A stretch of DNA of 45,838 nt from CAVOJY01 sp963696405 (GTDB lineage: Bacteria > Chloroflexota > Limnocylindria > Limnocylindrales > CSP1-4), in assembly GCA_963696405.1 (NCBI GenBank), contig CAVOJY010000001.1:1-45838 (forward strand), in the 5' to 3' direction. The translations under genes were made by a program, and so were the position numbers. How positions within the stretch are numbered: the first letter of the stretch is position 1; each line of letters starts with the position of its first letter. Shown here in pieces: positions 16,577 through 25,858 of this stretch. Under the pieces are notes generated by a model that was given only the letters and a program-made list of their open reading frames with translations, was not told where the DNA came from and did not search any database.

Positions 16577-17649
16577 TGGACCCGATTTCGTTCCTCTACG
16601 GCATCCCGGTCGTCGGTCTCGTCTTCCAGTTCGTCGGCTACGTCATCGAGATCATGCCGAGCGCGGGGCCGATCTTCCTGGCGACCGCCACGCCCATCGC
16701 GCTCGGCGCGCTGTGCGGCGTGATGAACGAGCGGTCCGGGGTCGTGAACATCGGCATCGAGGGGATGATGCTGTTCGGCGCGTTCGCCGCCGCTACCACG
16801 ACGTCGATCCTCGTGGTGCAGTTCGGCGGCGGCGAGGGCATGCCGTTCGGCGCCAGCCCCGCGCTGATCATCGGTGTGATCGCGGCGATCGGGATGGGCA
16901 TGCTGGTCTCGGCGCTCCACGCCTGGCTCTCGATCTCGATCCGGGCGGACCAGATCATCAGCGGCACGATCATCAACATCATCGCGGTCGGGCTGACCGG
17001 CTACCTGAACCAGCTCATCTCGAAGACCTCGCCCCCGAACCCGGGGACCTTCTCATCGTTCATCCCGCCGGAGTGGCTGGTGAACCTGCCGATCGTCGGC
17101 TGGATCATCAACATGTTCCTGAACCAGGGCCCGATCACCATGTCCGTCCTCATCATGGTGATCGTTCTCCAGGTCCTCCTCTTCCGATCGCGCTGGGGCC
17201 TCCGGACGCGGGCGGTCGGCGAGCACCCGAAGGCAGCTGAAACCGTCGGCATCGACGTCATCCGGCTTCGCTACCGGAACGTCATCCTGGGCGGCATCTT
17301 CGCCGGCCTCGCCGGCGCGTACCTCGCGCTCGAGTCCGCGGGCTCGTTCCAGGCCGGGATGACGAACGGCCGCGGGTTCATCGCCCTCGCCGCGCTCATC
17401 GTCGGCCGGTGGACGCCGATCGGGGCGTTCCTCGCCGCGCTCCTCTTCACCTCATCCGAGGCCCTGGAGCGAGCCATCCGCTTCGGCGCGCCGCCAGGTC
17501 AGCTCGGCGAGATCCTCTCGGCGATCCCGATCCAGTTCTACAACGCGCTGCCGTACATCATCACGATCGTCGTGCTGGCTGGAGTGGTTGGGCGAAGCGT
17601 GGCGCCGGCGGCCGACGGACAGCCCTACGAGAAGGAGAGCGCCACCTAG
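16576..17649 (+). CDS. Nucleoside ABC importer permease 2
   Basis: A 357-residue membrane permease paired with the preceding one. Hallmarks are GALCGVMNERSGVVNIGIEG near the N-terminus, the coupling region LRTRAVGEHPKAAETVGIDV, and FIALAALIVGRWTPIGAF, all typical of NupC/YufQ-type subunits. Together the binding protein, ATPase and two permeases make a complete nucleoside importer. The next genes, on the opposite strand and converging, are uridine phosphorylase and cytidine deaminase, which would use the imported nucleosides. Confidence 0.9.
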   Translation: MDPISFLYGIPVVGLVFQFVGYVIEIMPSAGPIFLATATPIALGALCGVMNERSGVVNIGIEGMMLFGAFAAATTTSILVVQFGGGEGMPFGASPALIIGVIAAIGMGMLVSALHAWLSISIRADQIISGTIINIIAVGLTGYLNQLISKTSPPNPGTFSSFIPPEWLVNLPIVGWIINMFLNQGPITMSVLIMVIVLQVLLFRSRWGLRTRAVGEHPKAAETVGIDVIRLRYRNVILGGIFAGLAGAYLALESAGSFQAGMTNGRGFIALAALIVGRWTPIGAFLAALLFTSSEALERAIRFGAPPGQLGEILSAIPIQFYNALPYIITIVVLAGVVGRSVAPAADGQPYEKESAT

Positions 17650-17725
17650 GTCCGGGCCCGGGCTGGGGGCGAGGCCGAGCGTCGAGCCCGGCCGTCGGTT
17701 CGGCCAGCTGGGCTGCTCGCTCCGG

Positions 17726-18592
17726 TCAGGCTCCCTGCGACTCCCAGAGGCCGGGGCGCCAGTTCACGGCACCGGCCCGGCGTATCGCTGCCTCCATCTG
17801 CGACAGGATGAGGAGCGCCTCCAGGCCCACCTTCACGCAGTCGAGCTCGGCCTGGGGGCGAGCGTCGGCGGTGATGAACTCCCCGGTTGCGCGCTGCGCG
17901 AACACCGTGCACACGACTCCCGCCCGGCAGCCGGCAAGGGCGGCCAGCAGCAGGACCGCCGAGGCTTCCATCTCGAAGTTGATGACGCCCTGCCGGCGCA
18001 GCTCTTCGGCGATGTCCGGCTGGGTCGCCGGCAGTCGCGGAACGGGCCGACCCTGTGGCGCGAAGAAACCCGGCGAGGTTGCCGTGACGCCGGGGTGCGC
18101 CCGACGGCCGAGGCGCTCCGACGCCTCCATGAGCGCGGCCACGGCCGAGTAGTCCGCGACCGCGGGGTACGCCGGGTGGGCGTAGAAGCCGGTGGTCGCG
18201 TCGAGCCGGATCGCCGCGGTCGTCACCACCAGGTCCCCGAGCCCGATCCCCGGCTGGAGGACGCCGCACGATCCCACCCGGATGAACGTCGGCTGGTCGG
18301 TGATGGCCAGCGCCTCCGCGATGACGATCTCGACGTTGTCCGTGCCGATGCCGGTGGAGACCGCGGACACGCGCAGACCACGGTAGGAACCGGTGACGGT
18401 TGCGAACTCCCGGTGGCTCCGCCGGAGTTCGATGCTGTCGAGCAATGGTGCGATGAGGTCGATGCGCTCCGGGTCGCCTGGCAGGAGGACGTACTCGGCC
18501 AGGTCGCCCCGGGCGAGATCGATGTGGTACTGGCGGCCCTCCTCGTCCGCCGGCCGGTCGGCCGCGGTGAGCGGGCGCGGTATCTCGGACAC
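17726..18592 (-). CDS. udp: Uridine phosphorylase-like nucleoside phosphorylase
   Basis: A 288-residue PNP/UDP-family enzyme that splits a nucleoside with phosphate into free base and ribose-1-phosphate. The sequence shows YVLLPGDPERIDLIAPLLD at the start, the phosphate loop STGIGTDNVEI, RVGSCGVLQPGI, and the sugar-binding FEMEASAVLLLAALAG (Glu-Met-Glu). The longer length and substrate region fit uridine phosphorylase better than purine phosphorylase, but this is not certain. It begins with GTG immediately after the cytidine deaminase stop, with GGAGGA overlapping that gene's end, so the two are coupled: cytidine to uridine to uracil. Confidence 0.8.
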   Translation of the reverse strand: MSEIPRPLTAADRPADEEGRQYHIDLARGDLAEYVLLPGDPERIDLIAPLLDSIELRRSHREFATVTGSYRGLRVSAVSTGIGTDNVEIVIAEALAITDQPTFIRVGSCGVLQPGIGLGDLVVTTAAIRLDATTGFYAHPAYPAVADYSAVAALMEASERLGRRAHPGVTATSPGFFAPQGRPVPRLPATQPDIAEELRRQGVINFEMEASAVLLLAALAGCRAGVVCTVFAQRATGEFITADARPQAELDCVKVGLEALLILSQMEAAIRRAGAVNWRPGLWESQGA

Positions 18593-18593
18593 G

Positions 18594-19085
18594 TCAGGCT
18601 CCTCCGTTCCGATCCCCGGTGGTCGTCGGTCCGTTCGTTCCGATCGGCGTCGATCCTGCCGGGCGGCGACCCTGCTGGGCGGCGGCGAGCAGCTCAGTGT
18701 CCTGCACGGTCATCGGGAGCAGCTCGCCGATCGTGGTCCTGTGCCGCGCCGGTCCTGTCGACCCCGCCATGACCACCTCCAGGTCAAGGCCGAAATCGGA
18801 GAGCACTTGCCGGCAGATGCCGCACGGCGCCCACGGCGGCTCGAAGTCGGTCACGACGGCGACCCCGCGGAACTCGTGCTCGCCGCGACTGATCGCCTGG
18901 CCCAGGGCCGTCCGCTCGGCGCAGATCGTCTGGAGGACAGACGTCTCGACGTTGCAGCCCGCGTAGATGCGCCCGGACGCCCCCAGCAGCGCCGCGCCCA
19001 CCCGGATCCCGGACACGGGAACGTGCGCGTTCCGCCGGACCTGCCGGGCCGCCCGGATGAGCTTGCGTTCGAGGGCTTGGTCCAT
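18594..19085 (-). CDS. cdd: Cytidine deaminase
   Basis: A 163-residue zinc hydrolase deaminating cytidine to uridine. The active site is plain: CNVETSVLQTICAERTAL (Cys ligand region and catalytic Glu in CAE) and APCGICRQVLSDF (PCxxC zinc ligands). The N-terminus RKLIRAARQVRRNAHVPVSG matches the family's FSAYSP-type region with HVPVSG. About 30 extra residues at the C-terminus, rich in Gly/Thr, are unusual for Cdd. The chosen ATG at 19085 is where family homology begins; no clear ribosome-binding site precedes it, so it may be leaderless. Confidence 0.9.
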   Translation of the reverse strand: MDQALERKLIRAARQVRRNAHVPVSGIRVGAALLGASGRIYAGCNVETSVLQTICAERTALGQAISRGEHEFRGVAVVTDFEPPWAPCGICRQVLSDFGLDLEVVMAGSTGPARHRTTIGELLPMTVQDTELLAAAQQGRRPAGSTPIGTNGPTTTGDRNGGA

Positions 19086-19606
19086 GGCCGCTAGTATGCC
19101 GCGTTCGGGGTCGGGCACGCGAGGGCGCGGCCGGCAGGAAGCGCCGGGAAGCGGCCCGCAACGAAGCGGCGGGCCGCTGGGCCTGTTGCTGCCACCGCGA
19201 CATGCCGCGAGCGGTAGACGGAGCGGGACGCCGTTCCGGAGATGCGACCGCTGGAGACCATCCCGGTCCGAGCACGCGCCGGGATGATCGGAGGGCGCGG
19301 GGCCGTCGTCCTCGCCCTGTGCACCCGCCGGCGGTCGCGTACCGCTCATGCCGTGGCGCAGTGGCGAGAGCCGGGTGCGGCGGTGAGGATCGGGTCCGCG
19401 GCGAGGGCTCAGTGAAGCGACAGGAATCAGGTGCGGCGCGAACCCATTGCAGTGGCGAACCTCAGCCATGCGCGCCGACGGCCAGCATGGTTGACTGTGC
19501 GCGGATCCCGGCGCGGCAGCCCGGCAAGGCCGGCCCGGCGCGGTTCCCGGGGCAGGCGAGCGACGAAGCGAGGTGGCGCAGCAATGTGGGATAGCGAGGT
19601 GGCTGC
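19086..19606. other. Intergenic region, 521 bp, no gene recognised
   Basis: Lies between the divergent cytidine deaminase and DinB-like genes, so it should contain both promoters. The sequence is GC-rich with scattered short palindromes, but I see no conserved frame, RNA gene, or copy of the palindromic repeats found at 25.9, 38.7 and 43.5 kb. Confidence 0.4.
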
Positions 19607-20188
19607 ATGAGCACGAACGTGCCCGAGGGGTCCGGGACGGCGCGGGAAGGCGAGGTCGGCGAGGCGGCCGAGGCGGGTGAGGCGACCGCGATGGCCGGCC
19701 GGATCGAGGCGGCGTGGATCGCGATCGTGGGCCGCCGCGACGCGCTCCTCGCGTGGGAGGCAGCCGACGGGCCTGCGTCGGCGCCCGATGACCCGGAGGC
19801 CTCCTGGGACCCCGGCCGGATCCTTGCCCACCTCTCCGAGATGGTCCGGTACTGGCTCGGCGAGATGGAGCGAATCCTGGCGGGCGGGCCGGACCGTCCC
19901 GTCGCGGTCGGACGGACCGCGGCCGACCCGATCCGGGTCCTCAGCGTCGAGCGCGACCGGACGCTGCCGGTCGCGGAGCTGCTGGAGCGCACGGACGTCG
20001 ACGTGCGGCGGGTCATCGGCCGGCTCCGGGGCCTGGATGAGGCAGCGCTTACGCGCCGGGGCATTCATCCTGTGCGCGGCGAGATGACGCTCGCCCAGGT
20101 CGTCAATTCGGGCCTCGCGAAGCACCTCGAGGATCATGCCGTCCAGCTCGAGGGGACGCTGGGCCCCCGCCCGGAGGACCGAGGATGA
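19607..20188 (+). CDS. DinB-like/mycothiol-maleylpyruvate isomerase family protein
   Basis: A 193-residue helical protein with the DinB-like four-helix layout. The likely metal-binding histidines are in ILAHLSEMVRYWLGE (about residue 71) and near the end in AKHLEDHAVQLEGTL, the spacing seen in DinB-like hydrolase/thiol-transferase proteins. The first 25 residues are low complexity (Glu/Ala/Gly) and may not be structured. The activity is not known for this subgroup. The stop overlaps the hisC start by 4 bp, so the pair is coupled, although no functional link with histidine synthesis is evident. Confidence 0.65.
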   Translation: MSTNVPEGSGTAREGEVGEAAEAGEATAMAGRIEAAWIAIVGRRDALLAWEAADGPASAPDDPEASWDPGRILAHLSEMVRYWLGEMERILAGGPDRPVAVGRTAADPIRVLSVERDRTLPVAELLERTDVDVRRVIGRLRGLDEAALTRRGIHPVRGEMTLAQVVNSGLAKHLEDHAVQLEGTLGPRPEDRG

Positions 20189-21261
20189 CGATCCAGCCGC
20201 GCCCGGAGCTCGCCGCGATCCGGGCATACGTGCCGGGGAAGCCGGCTCCGGACGTTCCGGGTGCGCTCAAGCTCGCGTCCAACGAGAACCCACTCGGGCC
20301 ATCGCCGCGTGCCCTCGAGGCGATCGCCGACGCGCTGGCGGGGCTTCACCGCTACCCCGACCCGGAGTCGGCGGCGCTGAAGGCGGCGCTGTCGGACCAG
20401 CAGGGCCTTGCCCCGGATCATTTCCTCGTCGGCAATGGGAGCGACGACGTCATTCATCTCCTGGCGTCCGCCTACCTCGAGCCGGGCCGGCTGGTCGTGC
20501 TGGCCGACCCGCCGTACTCGATCCACCGGATCGCCGCGCAACGGTGCGGAGCATCGCTCGTCCTCGTTCCCCTTCACGACCACGTCCACGACGTCGAGGC
20601 GATGGCAAGGGCTGCTCGGCCCGGCGGCTGGGTGGCCGTCACGAACCCGCACAACCCGACCGGGACGGCGGTCGAGCCAGATGCGCTGCGACGCTTCGTG
20701 GACGCCGTTCCCGGGGACTGCCTCATCCTCCTCGATGAGGCGTACTACGACTTCGTCGAAGATGGGCTTCGATTCACCGGCGCCCCGCTCGTGTCGGAGC
20801 ATCCGAACCTCGTCGTCCTGCGGACCTTCTCGAAGGCCTACGGCCTGGCCGGGCTGCGGGTGGGTTACGCGATCGCGAACCCTGCGATCCTCGAGCCGGT
20901 CGAGCGGGTCCGGCCGCCATTCAACGTCGGGGTGCTCGGGCAGGTGGCGGCCCGGGCGGCCATCGCTGATCGTGAGCACCTGGAGCGCACCGTCTCTTCG
21001 AACGCGGCCGCCCGCGGGATCTTCCTCGCGGCGTGCGCGCAGCTCGGCCTCGAGGTGATCGCCTCGCAGACGAACTTCGTCCTCGTGGCGAACCGGCGAG
21101 CCGGCGGTCGCGAAGGCTGGCCGGCGGCGCTGGCCGCAGCAGGGATCTCGGTGCGCCCCGGCGAGAACCTGGGCACGCCGGGTTGGCACCGCGTGACCAT
21201 GGGCACCCCGGAGGACATGGAGCGGGTCGCCCGAATCATGGAGCGTGCACTCGCCGAGTAG
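20185..21261 (+). CDS. hisC: Histidinol-phosphate aminotransferase
   Basis: A 358-residue PLP enzyme that moves an amino group from glutamate to imidazole acetol phosphate. Typical HisC motifs: LKLASNENPLGPSP at the N-terminus, YPDPES, VGNGSDDVIHLL, TNPHNPTGT, LDEAYYDF, and RTFSKAYGLAGLRVGY, which holds the Schiff-base lysine. Length is standard. HisC-like enzymes also transaminate aromatic amino acids, so a broader role is possible. It lies about 11 kb from the HisB/HisD-like cassette with no other his genes in the window, which argues against a compact histidine operon here. Confidence 0.85.
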   Translation: MTIQPRPELAAIRAYVPGKPAPDVPGALKLASNENPLGPSPRALEAIADALAGLHRYPDPESAALKAALSDQQGLAPDHFLVGNGSDDVIHLLASAYLEPGRLVVLADPPYSIHRIAAQRCGASLVLVPLHDHVHDVEAMARAARPGGWVAVTNPHNPTGTAVEPDALRRFVDAVPGDCLILLDEAYYDFVEDGLRFTGAPLVSEHPNLVVLRTFSKAYGLAGLRVGYAIANPAILEPVERVRPPFNVGVLGQVAARAAIADREHLERTVSSNAAARGIFLAACAQLGLEVIASQTNFVLVANRRAGGREGWPAALAAAGISVRPGENLGTPGWHRVTMGTPEDMERVARIMERALAE

Positions 21262-21312
21262 GCCGGCTGTAACTGCCGGCACACGGGGCCGAAGCGGATA
21301 CTCGACGGCGGC

Positions 21313-22543
21313 TCAGAAGTGGGTGTTGCACCAGGGCGTGACGACCGACCGGAACATCGCGTCTGCTCGTCGGACACCGTCTGGCCGCCGCTCCTCGATG
21401 AGACCCGCTGCCGTCAGTAGACGGGCGGTCGTGCCGCCGAGGTAGAGCGCCCCGAGCGACGCGACCGGCAGGCACAGGTCCGGCTCGTCGTTCGTCGCCC
21501 GGCAGTCGGCGCCGTCCGGTCCCCCCTCGAGGAGATACCGGCCCGCGGCGAATCCCGCCGGGTCCTCCACCTCGAGAACGAGCCTCCCCTCGGTGAGGTA
21601 CCGGCGGGATGCGAGCGCCCGGCCCACGTCCAGCACGCGCAACCAGAGGTAGTCGAAGCGCGTTGTCTGCCGCACCGCCCGCGCGTCCTCGAGCAGCCAG
21701 GGAAGCACTTCGTCCACGCTCCGGCCGTCGGCCCGCACGGTCGTCACCAGGTCCACCTCGCAGATGAAGCGCCAGAGCCTCGCATACGCGGCCGGGGTCG
21801 CCGCAACGAGATCGTCGAGGAAGATCGTGCTCTGCGGGCGCCCCTCGTCCCACTTCTCCTCGGCGTGGTAACGCGCGTACCCGTCGGCCGCCCCGTCGGT
21901 GCCCCGCATGACCACGCACCAGCCCTTCCAGCGCTCGTGTCCCGGCATCTCGACCAGGCTGAGGTCGATGTCCCACCACACATCACGACGCGAGATCGCT
22001 CCCGGCTGGGCACGGCGGAACCGCTCGAAGATCGTTGGCGCAAGCTCGCGGAGCTCGCCGCTGGTCACGCAGCTCGACCGTGCCGTCGGTACCGCGGCCG
22101 GGCAGGAACCGCACCGCGCGCGTATCGATCCGGTAGGCGGCGTTCTCCGCCGCAGGGCCGTACCCGAACCGTCCGTAGATCGGGTACTCGGACGCGATGA
22201 GGATGCTGACCGGCTCCCCGCGCGCGGCGGCTGCCTGCAGTCCCGACGTCATCATGCCCGTCAGCACGCCGCGGCGGCGATGGGTCGGGAGGGTCGTGAC
22301 CATGCTGACCGCGTCGGCTGGGATGCTCGTGCTACCCGGCACCGCGATCGAGCTGGCGAAGGACCGCCAGGTCCCCACCACGTGCGCACCGTCGAACGCT
22401 CCGAGGACCCGCCCCAGGTCGGTGTGCGGCCGCCTGGCCTCGGCCGCCGGCCCGGCCGGGGTGGTCATGAAGAACGGGACGTGGAGCGCCTCGACCCAGG
22501 CGGTGAACTCGTCGGGCGTGATGGTTCGGATCTCGATCGTCAT
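21313..22543 (-). pseudogene. Eis-like GNAT acetyltransferase, split by a frameshift
   Basis: Two overlapping frames together make one Eis-type acetyltransferase of about 410 residues. The N-terminal part (from ATG 22543) has the acetyl-CoA site VSMVTTLPTHRRRGVLTGMM and ASEYPIYGRFGYG. The second (to stop 21313) gives the middle GNAT and C-terminal sterol-carrier-like domains: LRELAPTIFERFRRAQPGAI, RGTDGAADGYARYHA and the end RSVVTPWCNTHF; Eis enzymes act through a free C-terminal carboxylate, here Phe. The break is at about 22065-22075, where GTVEL in one frame continues as VTSGELREL in the other: one extra or two missing bases. Confidence 0.75.
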
Positions 22544-22647
22544 GGGATGAATCTACGGCAGGAAGGCGGCCTCCCGACCGCAATGACGCGCTGCTATCCT
22601 TCCGCCAGCCCGACGCGAGGAGCCCGGCTACTGCTCAACCACGGACC

Positions 22648-22663
22648 GGCCCGGAGAGCCCGG
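22648..22663 (+). promoter_or_regulatory. Candidate PyrR-binding loop in the pyr leader
   Basis: The leader contains CCCGGAGAGCCC, resembling the PyrR RNA-binding loop consensus (TCCNGAGAGG-like) at about 8 of 12 positions, flanked by short complementary G/C runs. It lies 17-32 bases before the pyrR ATG, close to the ribosome-binding run AGGGAGGGG, so PyrR could block translation as described in actinobacteria. No separate terminator/antiterminator pair was recognised. Confidence 0.35.
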
Positions 22664-22679
22664 CAGGGAGGGGAACGTC

Positions 22680-23228
22680 ATGGCGCGACGGATCATGGAT
22701 GGGGACGACATGCGTCGCGCGCTCGTCCGCATCGGCCACGAGATCGTCGAGAAGCACGGCGGGACGAACGGGCTTGCGCTCATCGGGATCCAGCGCCGCG
22801 GTGTACCGCTGGCGCAACGAATCGCCGACGCCATCGCCCAGGCCGAAGGCGTGAAGGTCCCGGTCGGGGCGCTCGACATCACGTTCTACCGCGACGACCT
22901 GTCCATGGTCGCCACCCAGCCCGTCGTCAAGGGCACGGAGCTGCCCTTCGACGTGAACCACTACACCGTCGTCCTCGTGGACGACGTCCTCTACACCGGG
23001 CGCACGGTGCGGGCGGCGATGGACGCCCTGGTGGACTTCGGCCGACCGCTGGCGATCCGCCTTGCGGTGCTCGTGGATCGCGGCCACCGAGAGTTTCCCA
23101 TCCGCGCCGACCACGTGGGCAAGAACGTGCCGACGTCGAAGGAGGAGATCATCCAGGTTCGCCTGACCGAGGTGGACGGCGCCGAGGAGGTCCTCATCGT
23201 CCGGCACGAGGAAGGGGAGGTCCACTGA
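22680..23228 (+). CDS. pyrR: PyrR, pyrimidine operon regulator / uracil phosphoribosyltransferase
   Basis: A 182-residue bifunctional protein that senses UMP/UTP and binds pyr mRNA, and can convert uracil plus PRPP to UMP. The PRPP loop VVLVDDVLYTGRTVRAAMD is complete, and IGIQRRGVPLA, DITFYRDDL and DRGHREFPIRADHVGKN are PyrR-specific. Length and layout are standard. It heads the pyrimidine operon, with AGGGAGGGG before its ATG. Uracil released by the uridine phosphorylase 4 kb upstream would be a natural substrate. Confidence 0.92.
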   Translation: MARRIMDGDDMRRALVRIGHEIVEKHGGTNGLALIGIQRRGVPLAQRIADAIAQAEGVKVPVGALDITFYRDDLSMVATQPVVKGTELPFDVNHYTVVLVDDVLYTGRTVRAAMDALVDFGRPLAIRLAVLVDRGHREFPIRADHVGKNVPTSKEEIIQVRLTEVDGAEEVLIVRHEEGEVH

Positions 23229-23281
23229 TCGGGGCAGAGGCCGACGGCACCAGGCGCGCATTGCGACTCGAGACTACCGAC

Positions 23282-24271
23282 ATGGACGGGACGCCCACCG
23301 CCCCCTGGCAGCACCGTCACCTCCTCGATGTCGACGAGCTCACGGCGGCCGATCTCGAGCTGGTGATGCTCACCGCCGACTCGATGAAGGAGATCCTCGG
23401 CCGCTCCATTCCCAAGGTGCCCACCCTGCGGGGCACGAACGTCACGATCCTCTTCTACGAGGCCTCGACGCGGACGCGGGTGTCGTTCGAAGTGGCGGCG
23501 AAGAACCTCTCCGCCGACGTCGTGAACATCGCCGCGGCGACGAGTTCGGTCGCGAAGGGCGAGTCGCTGGTGGACACGGTTCGCACCGTGGAGGCCCTCG
23601 GCGCCGACATGCTGGTCATGCGCCACGGCCGGAGCGGCGCCCCGTACCTGGCGGCGCAGGTCTTCACCGGCCATGTCATCAACGGCGGCGACGGCTGGCA
23701 TGCGCACCCGACCCAGGCCCTCCTCGACCTGTACACGCTCCGCGAGCGGCTCCCCGGGAAGAAGGTCGCGGGGAAGAAGATCGTCATCCTCGGCGACATC
23801 CTCCACTCGCGGGTCGCCCGGTCGAACATCTGGAGCCTGACGACAGCTGGTGCGGATGTCTGGATCTGCGGGCCGGCGACCCTCCTGCGGGGTTTCGAGG
23901 CGTGGGCCGCGGCGATGCCCGCGGACCGGCGGCTCACCGTGACGAGCGACCTGCGGGCCGCGCTCAGCGGAGCGCACACGGTCATGGCCCTTCGGCTCCA
24001 GCAGGAGCGCATGGCGTCGGGGCTTCTCCCCTCGCTCCGCGAGTACTCGATGCGGTACGGGCTCACGCTGGAGACGCTCGACTGGGCGCGGCCGGATGCG
24101 CTCGTCATGCATCCGGGGCCGATGAACGAGGGTGTAGAGATCGCGCCGGAGGTTGCCGAGCTCGACCGGGCAGTGGTGACGACGCAGGTGGCGAACGGGG
24201 TCGCCGTGCGCATGGCGCTCCTCTACCTGCTCGCGGGGAGCGGACCGATCGAGGAGGGAAGCCGTGGCTGA
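23282..24271 (+). CDS. pyrB: Aspartate carbamoyltransferase catalytic subunit
   Basis: A 330-residue enzyme joining carbamoyl phosphate and aspartate, the first committed step of UMP synthesis. Seen are the carbamoyl-phosphate motif EASTRTRVSFE, HPTQALLDLYTL, GDILHSRVARSN, ALRLQQER and the aspartate-binding HPGPMNEGVEI. No regulatory subunit (PyrI) is present. The start is taken at ATG 23282, 53 bp after pyrR; there is no strong ribosome-binding site, and a TTG slightly upstream is possible. The gene overlaps pyrC by 8 bp. Confidence 0.92.
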   Translation: MDGTPTAPWQHRHLLDVDELTAADLELVMLTADSMKEILGRSIPKVPTLRGTNVTILFYEASTRTRVSFEVAAKNLSADVVNIAAATSSVAKGESLVDTVRTVEALGADMLVMRHGRSGAPYLAAQVFTGHVINGGDGWHAHPTQALLDLYTLRERLPGKKVAGKKIVILGDILHSRVARSNIWSLTTAGADVWICGPATLLRGFEAWAAAMPADRRLTVTSDLRAALSGAHTVMALRLQQERMASGLLPSLREYSMRYGLTLETLDWARPDALVMHPGPMNEGVEIAPEVAELDRAVVTTQVANGVAVRMALLYLLAGSGPIEEGSRG

Positions 24272-25808
24272 GGCACCGCGCGTGGGCGACCGCGTCGAGC
24301 ACCTGGAGCTCGTGGATGCCTGGCTCGTGGACCCCGTCAGCGGCCGCGAGGGGCGGGGCAGCGTGGAGGTCGAGGAAGGCCGGATCAGCGCGGTCCGGTG
24401 GGCGCGCGGTCGAGGCGGCGGCGAGCTGCCGGCCGTCATCGTCACGCCTGCGCTCGTGGACATGCACGTGCACTTCCGCCAGCCCGGACGCGAGGACGCC
24501 GAGACGGTGGCGACCGGTGCGGCGGCCGCGGCTCATGGCGGCTTTGGGACGGCCGTGGTCATGGCCAACACGAAGCCGGCCATCGACTCGGCGGGTACCC
24601 TCGAAGAGGTGCTCGCGCTCGGCCGGGCGAGCGGTACGCCGGTACGCGTCTACGCGTACGGCGCGACAACCATCGGACGCGCCGGTGAGACGCTCGCGCC
24701 GATGGGCGAGCTTGCCGACGCTGGAGCGCTCGGCTTCAGCGACGACGGGTCGCCGGTGGCCGACCCGTCGCTCATGCGGAACGCCCTGCTCTATGCCGGC
24801 GCGCTGGACCGCCCGATCGTCGAACACGCCGAGGACCCGGGGCTCGTCAAGGGCGCCGAGATGCACGAGGGCCTCGTGGCGACGATCCTCGGTCTGCGGG
24901 GCTGGCCGGCGGCTGCCGAGGAGGGCGCGGTCCAGCGGGACATCGCGATCCTGGCGGAGGCTGTCCGCGCCGCGCCCGCCGGCGCCCGGCCGCGACTCCA
25001 CGTCACCCACGTCTCCACGGCCGCGGCCCTCGGGCACATCCGCCGCGCGAAGGCGGCCGGGTTGCCCGTGACGTGCGACGTGACGCCCCACCACCTTGGC
25101 TTCCACGACGGCTGGGTGGCGGGCGACCGCCGCTGGTCGTGGGAGGCCGCCGCGGCGCCATGGACCGGGGGGGCCGCGGGTGCCCTCCCCTTCGACACGT
25201 CCACCCGGGTCAACCCGCCGCTTCGCCCACCGGCCGACGCGCTCTCGCTCATCGCGGGCCTCGCGGACGGCACGGTGGACGCCATTGCCACCGACCATGC
25301 GCCGCACACCCAGGTGGACAAGCTCGTGGAGTACGGCGACGCCGCGCCGGGGATCAGCGGCATCGAGACTGCGATCGGGATCGTCCTTGTCATGGTGGAC
25401 GCGGGGCAGGTCTCGCTTGCCCGTGCCATCCACCTGCTCACGGTCGGGCCGGCACGGGTGCTCGCACTGGCGCCCGGAGCGGTCGGGCCCGCGGGTTGGG
25501 CGCGCCAGGGAGGCCGGGCTTCCGTGGCAGGCCGGGCTCTCGCGGGAGACCGGGCGGTCGTGGGAGGCAGAACGGCCGCCACCGCCGGGCGCGAGTCGTG
25601 GACCAGCCTCGTTCCGGGCCTGGTCGAGGGCGCTCCCGCCAGCCTGCTCGTCCTCGACCGCTCCGACACCTGGGCGGTGACCGCGGGCGCCCTCCGCTCG
25701 AAGGGGAAGAACACGCCGCTCCTCGGCCGCCGCCTGCCCGGCCGCGTCCTCGCAACGATCATGGACGGGCGCCTCGCCTACGTTGACGAGACGGCCGCCA
25801 ACGATTAG
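24264..25808 (+). CDS. pyrC: Dihydroorotase
   Basis: A 514-residue amidohydrolase closing carbamoyl-aspartate to dihydroorotate. Zinc-binding MHVHFRQPG at about 70, the AFSD-type GFSDDG, VEHAEDP, HVTHVST, DVTPHHL, and the catalytic ATDHAPH are all present. It is longer than usual (about 430): between the ARVLALAPG segment and GLVEGAPASLLVLD lies a ~50-residue Gly/Ala/Arg-rich insert that looks like repeated GGRA-type units. The start is GTG inside the pyrB end. A 720-bp gap follows before the next coding sequence, but the operon appears to resume. Confidence 0.9.
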   Translation: MAEAPRVGDRVEHLELVDAWLVDPVSGREGRGSVEVEEGRISAVRWARGRGGGELPAVIVTPALVDMHVHFRQPGREDAETVATGAAAAAHGGFGTAVVMANTKPAIDSAGTLEEVLALGRASGTPVRVYAYGATTIGRAGETLAPMGELADAGALGFSDDGSPVADPSLMRNALLYAGALDRPIVEHAEDPGLVKGAEMHEGLVATILGLRGWPAAAEEGAVQRDIAILAEAVRAAPAGARPRLHVTHVSTAAALGHIRRAKAAGLPVTCDVTPHHLGFHDGWVAGDRRWSWEAAAAPWTGGAAGALPFDTSTRVNPPLRPPADALSLIAGLADGTVDAIATDHAPHTQVDKLVEYGDAAPGISGIETAIGIVLVMVDAGQVSLARAIHLLTVGPARVLALAPGAVGPAGWARQGGRASVAGRALAGDRAVVGGRTAATAGRESWTSLVPGLVEGAPASLLVLDRSDTWAVTAGALRSKGKNTPLLGRRLPGRVLATIMDGRLAYVDETAAND

Positions 25809-25858
25809 ACGTCGCCCGCTCGGACGCGCCGGCCGCCGCCATCCCGCCTGGCAGGCGA

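Noticed and set aside
21899..23281. Long plus-strand frame running through the Eis-like region into pyrB
   Set aside because: Its N-terminal part is antisense to the acetyltransferase and out of frame with pyrR; only the pyrB part from 23282 is real.
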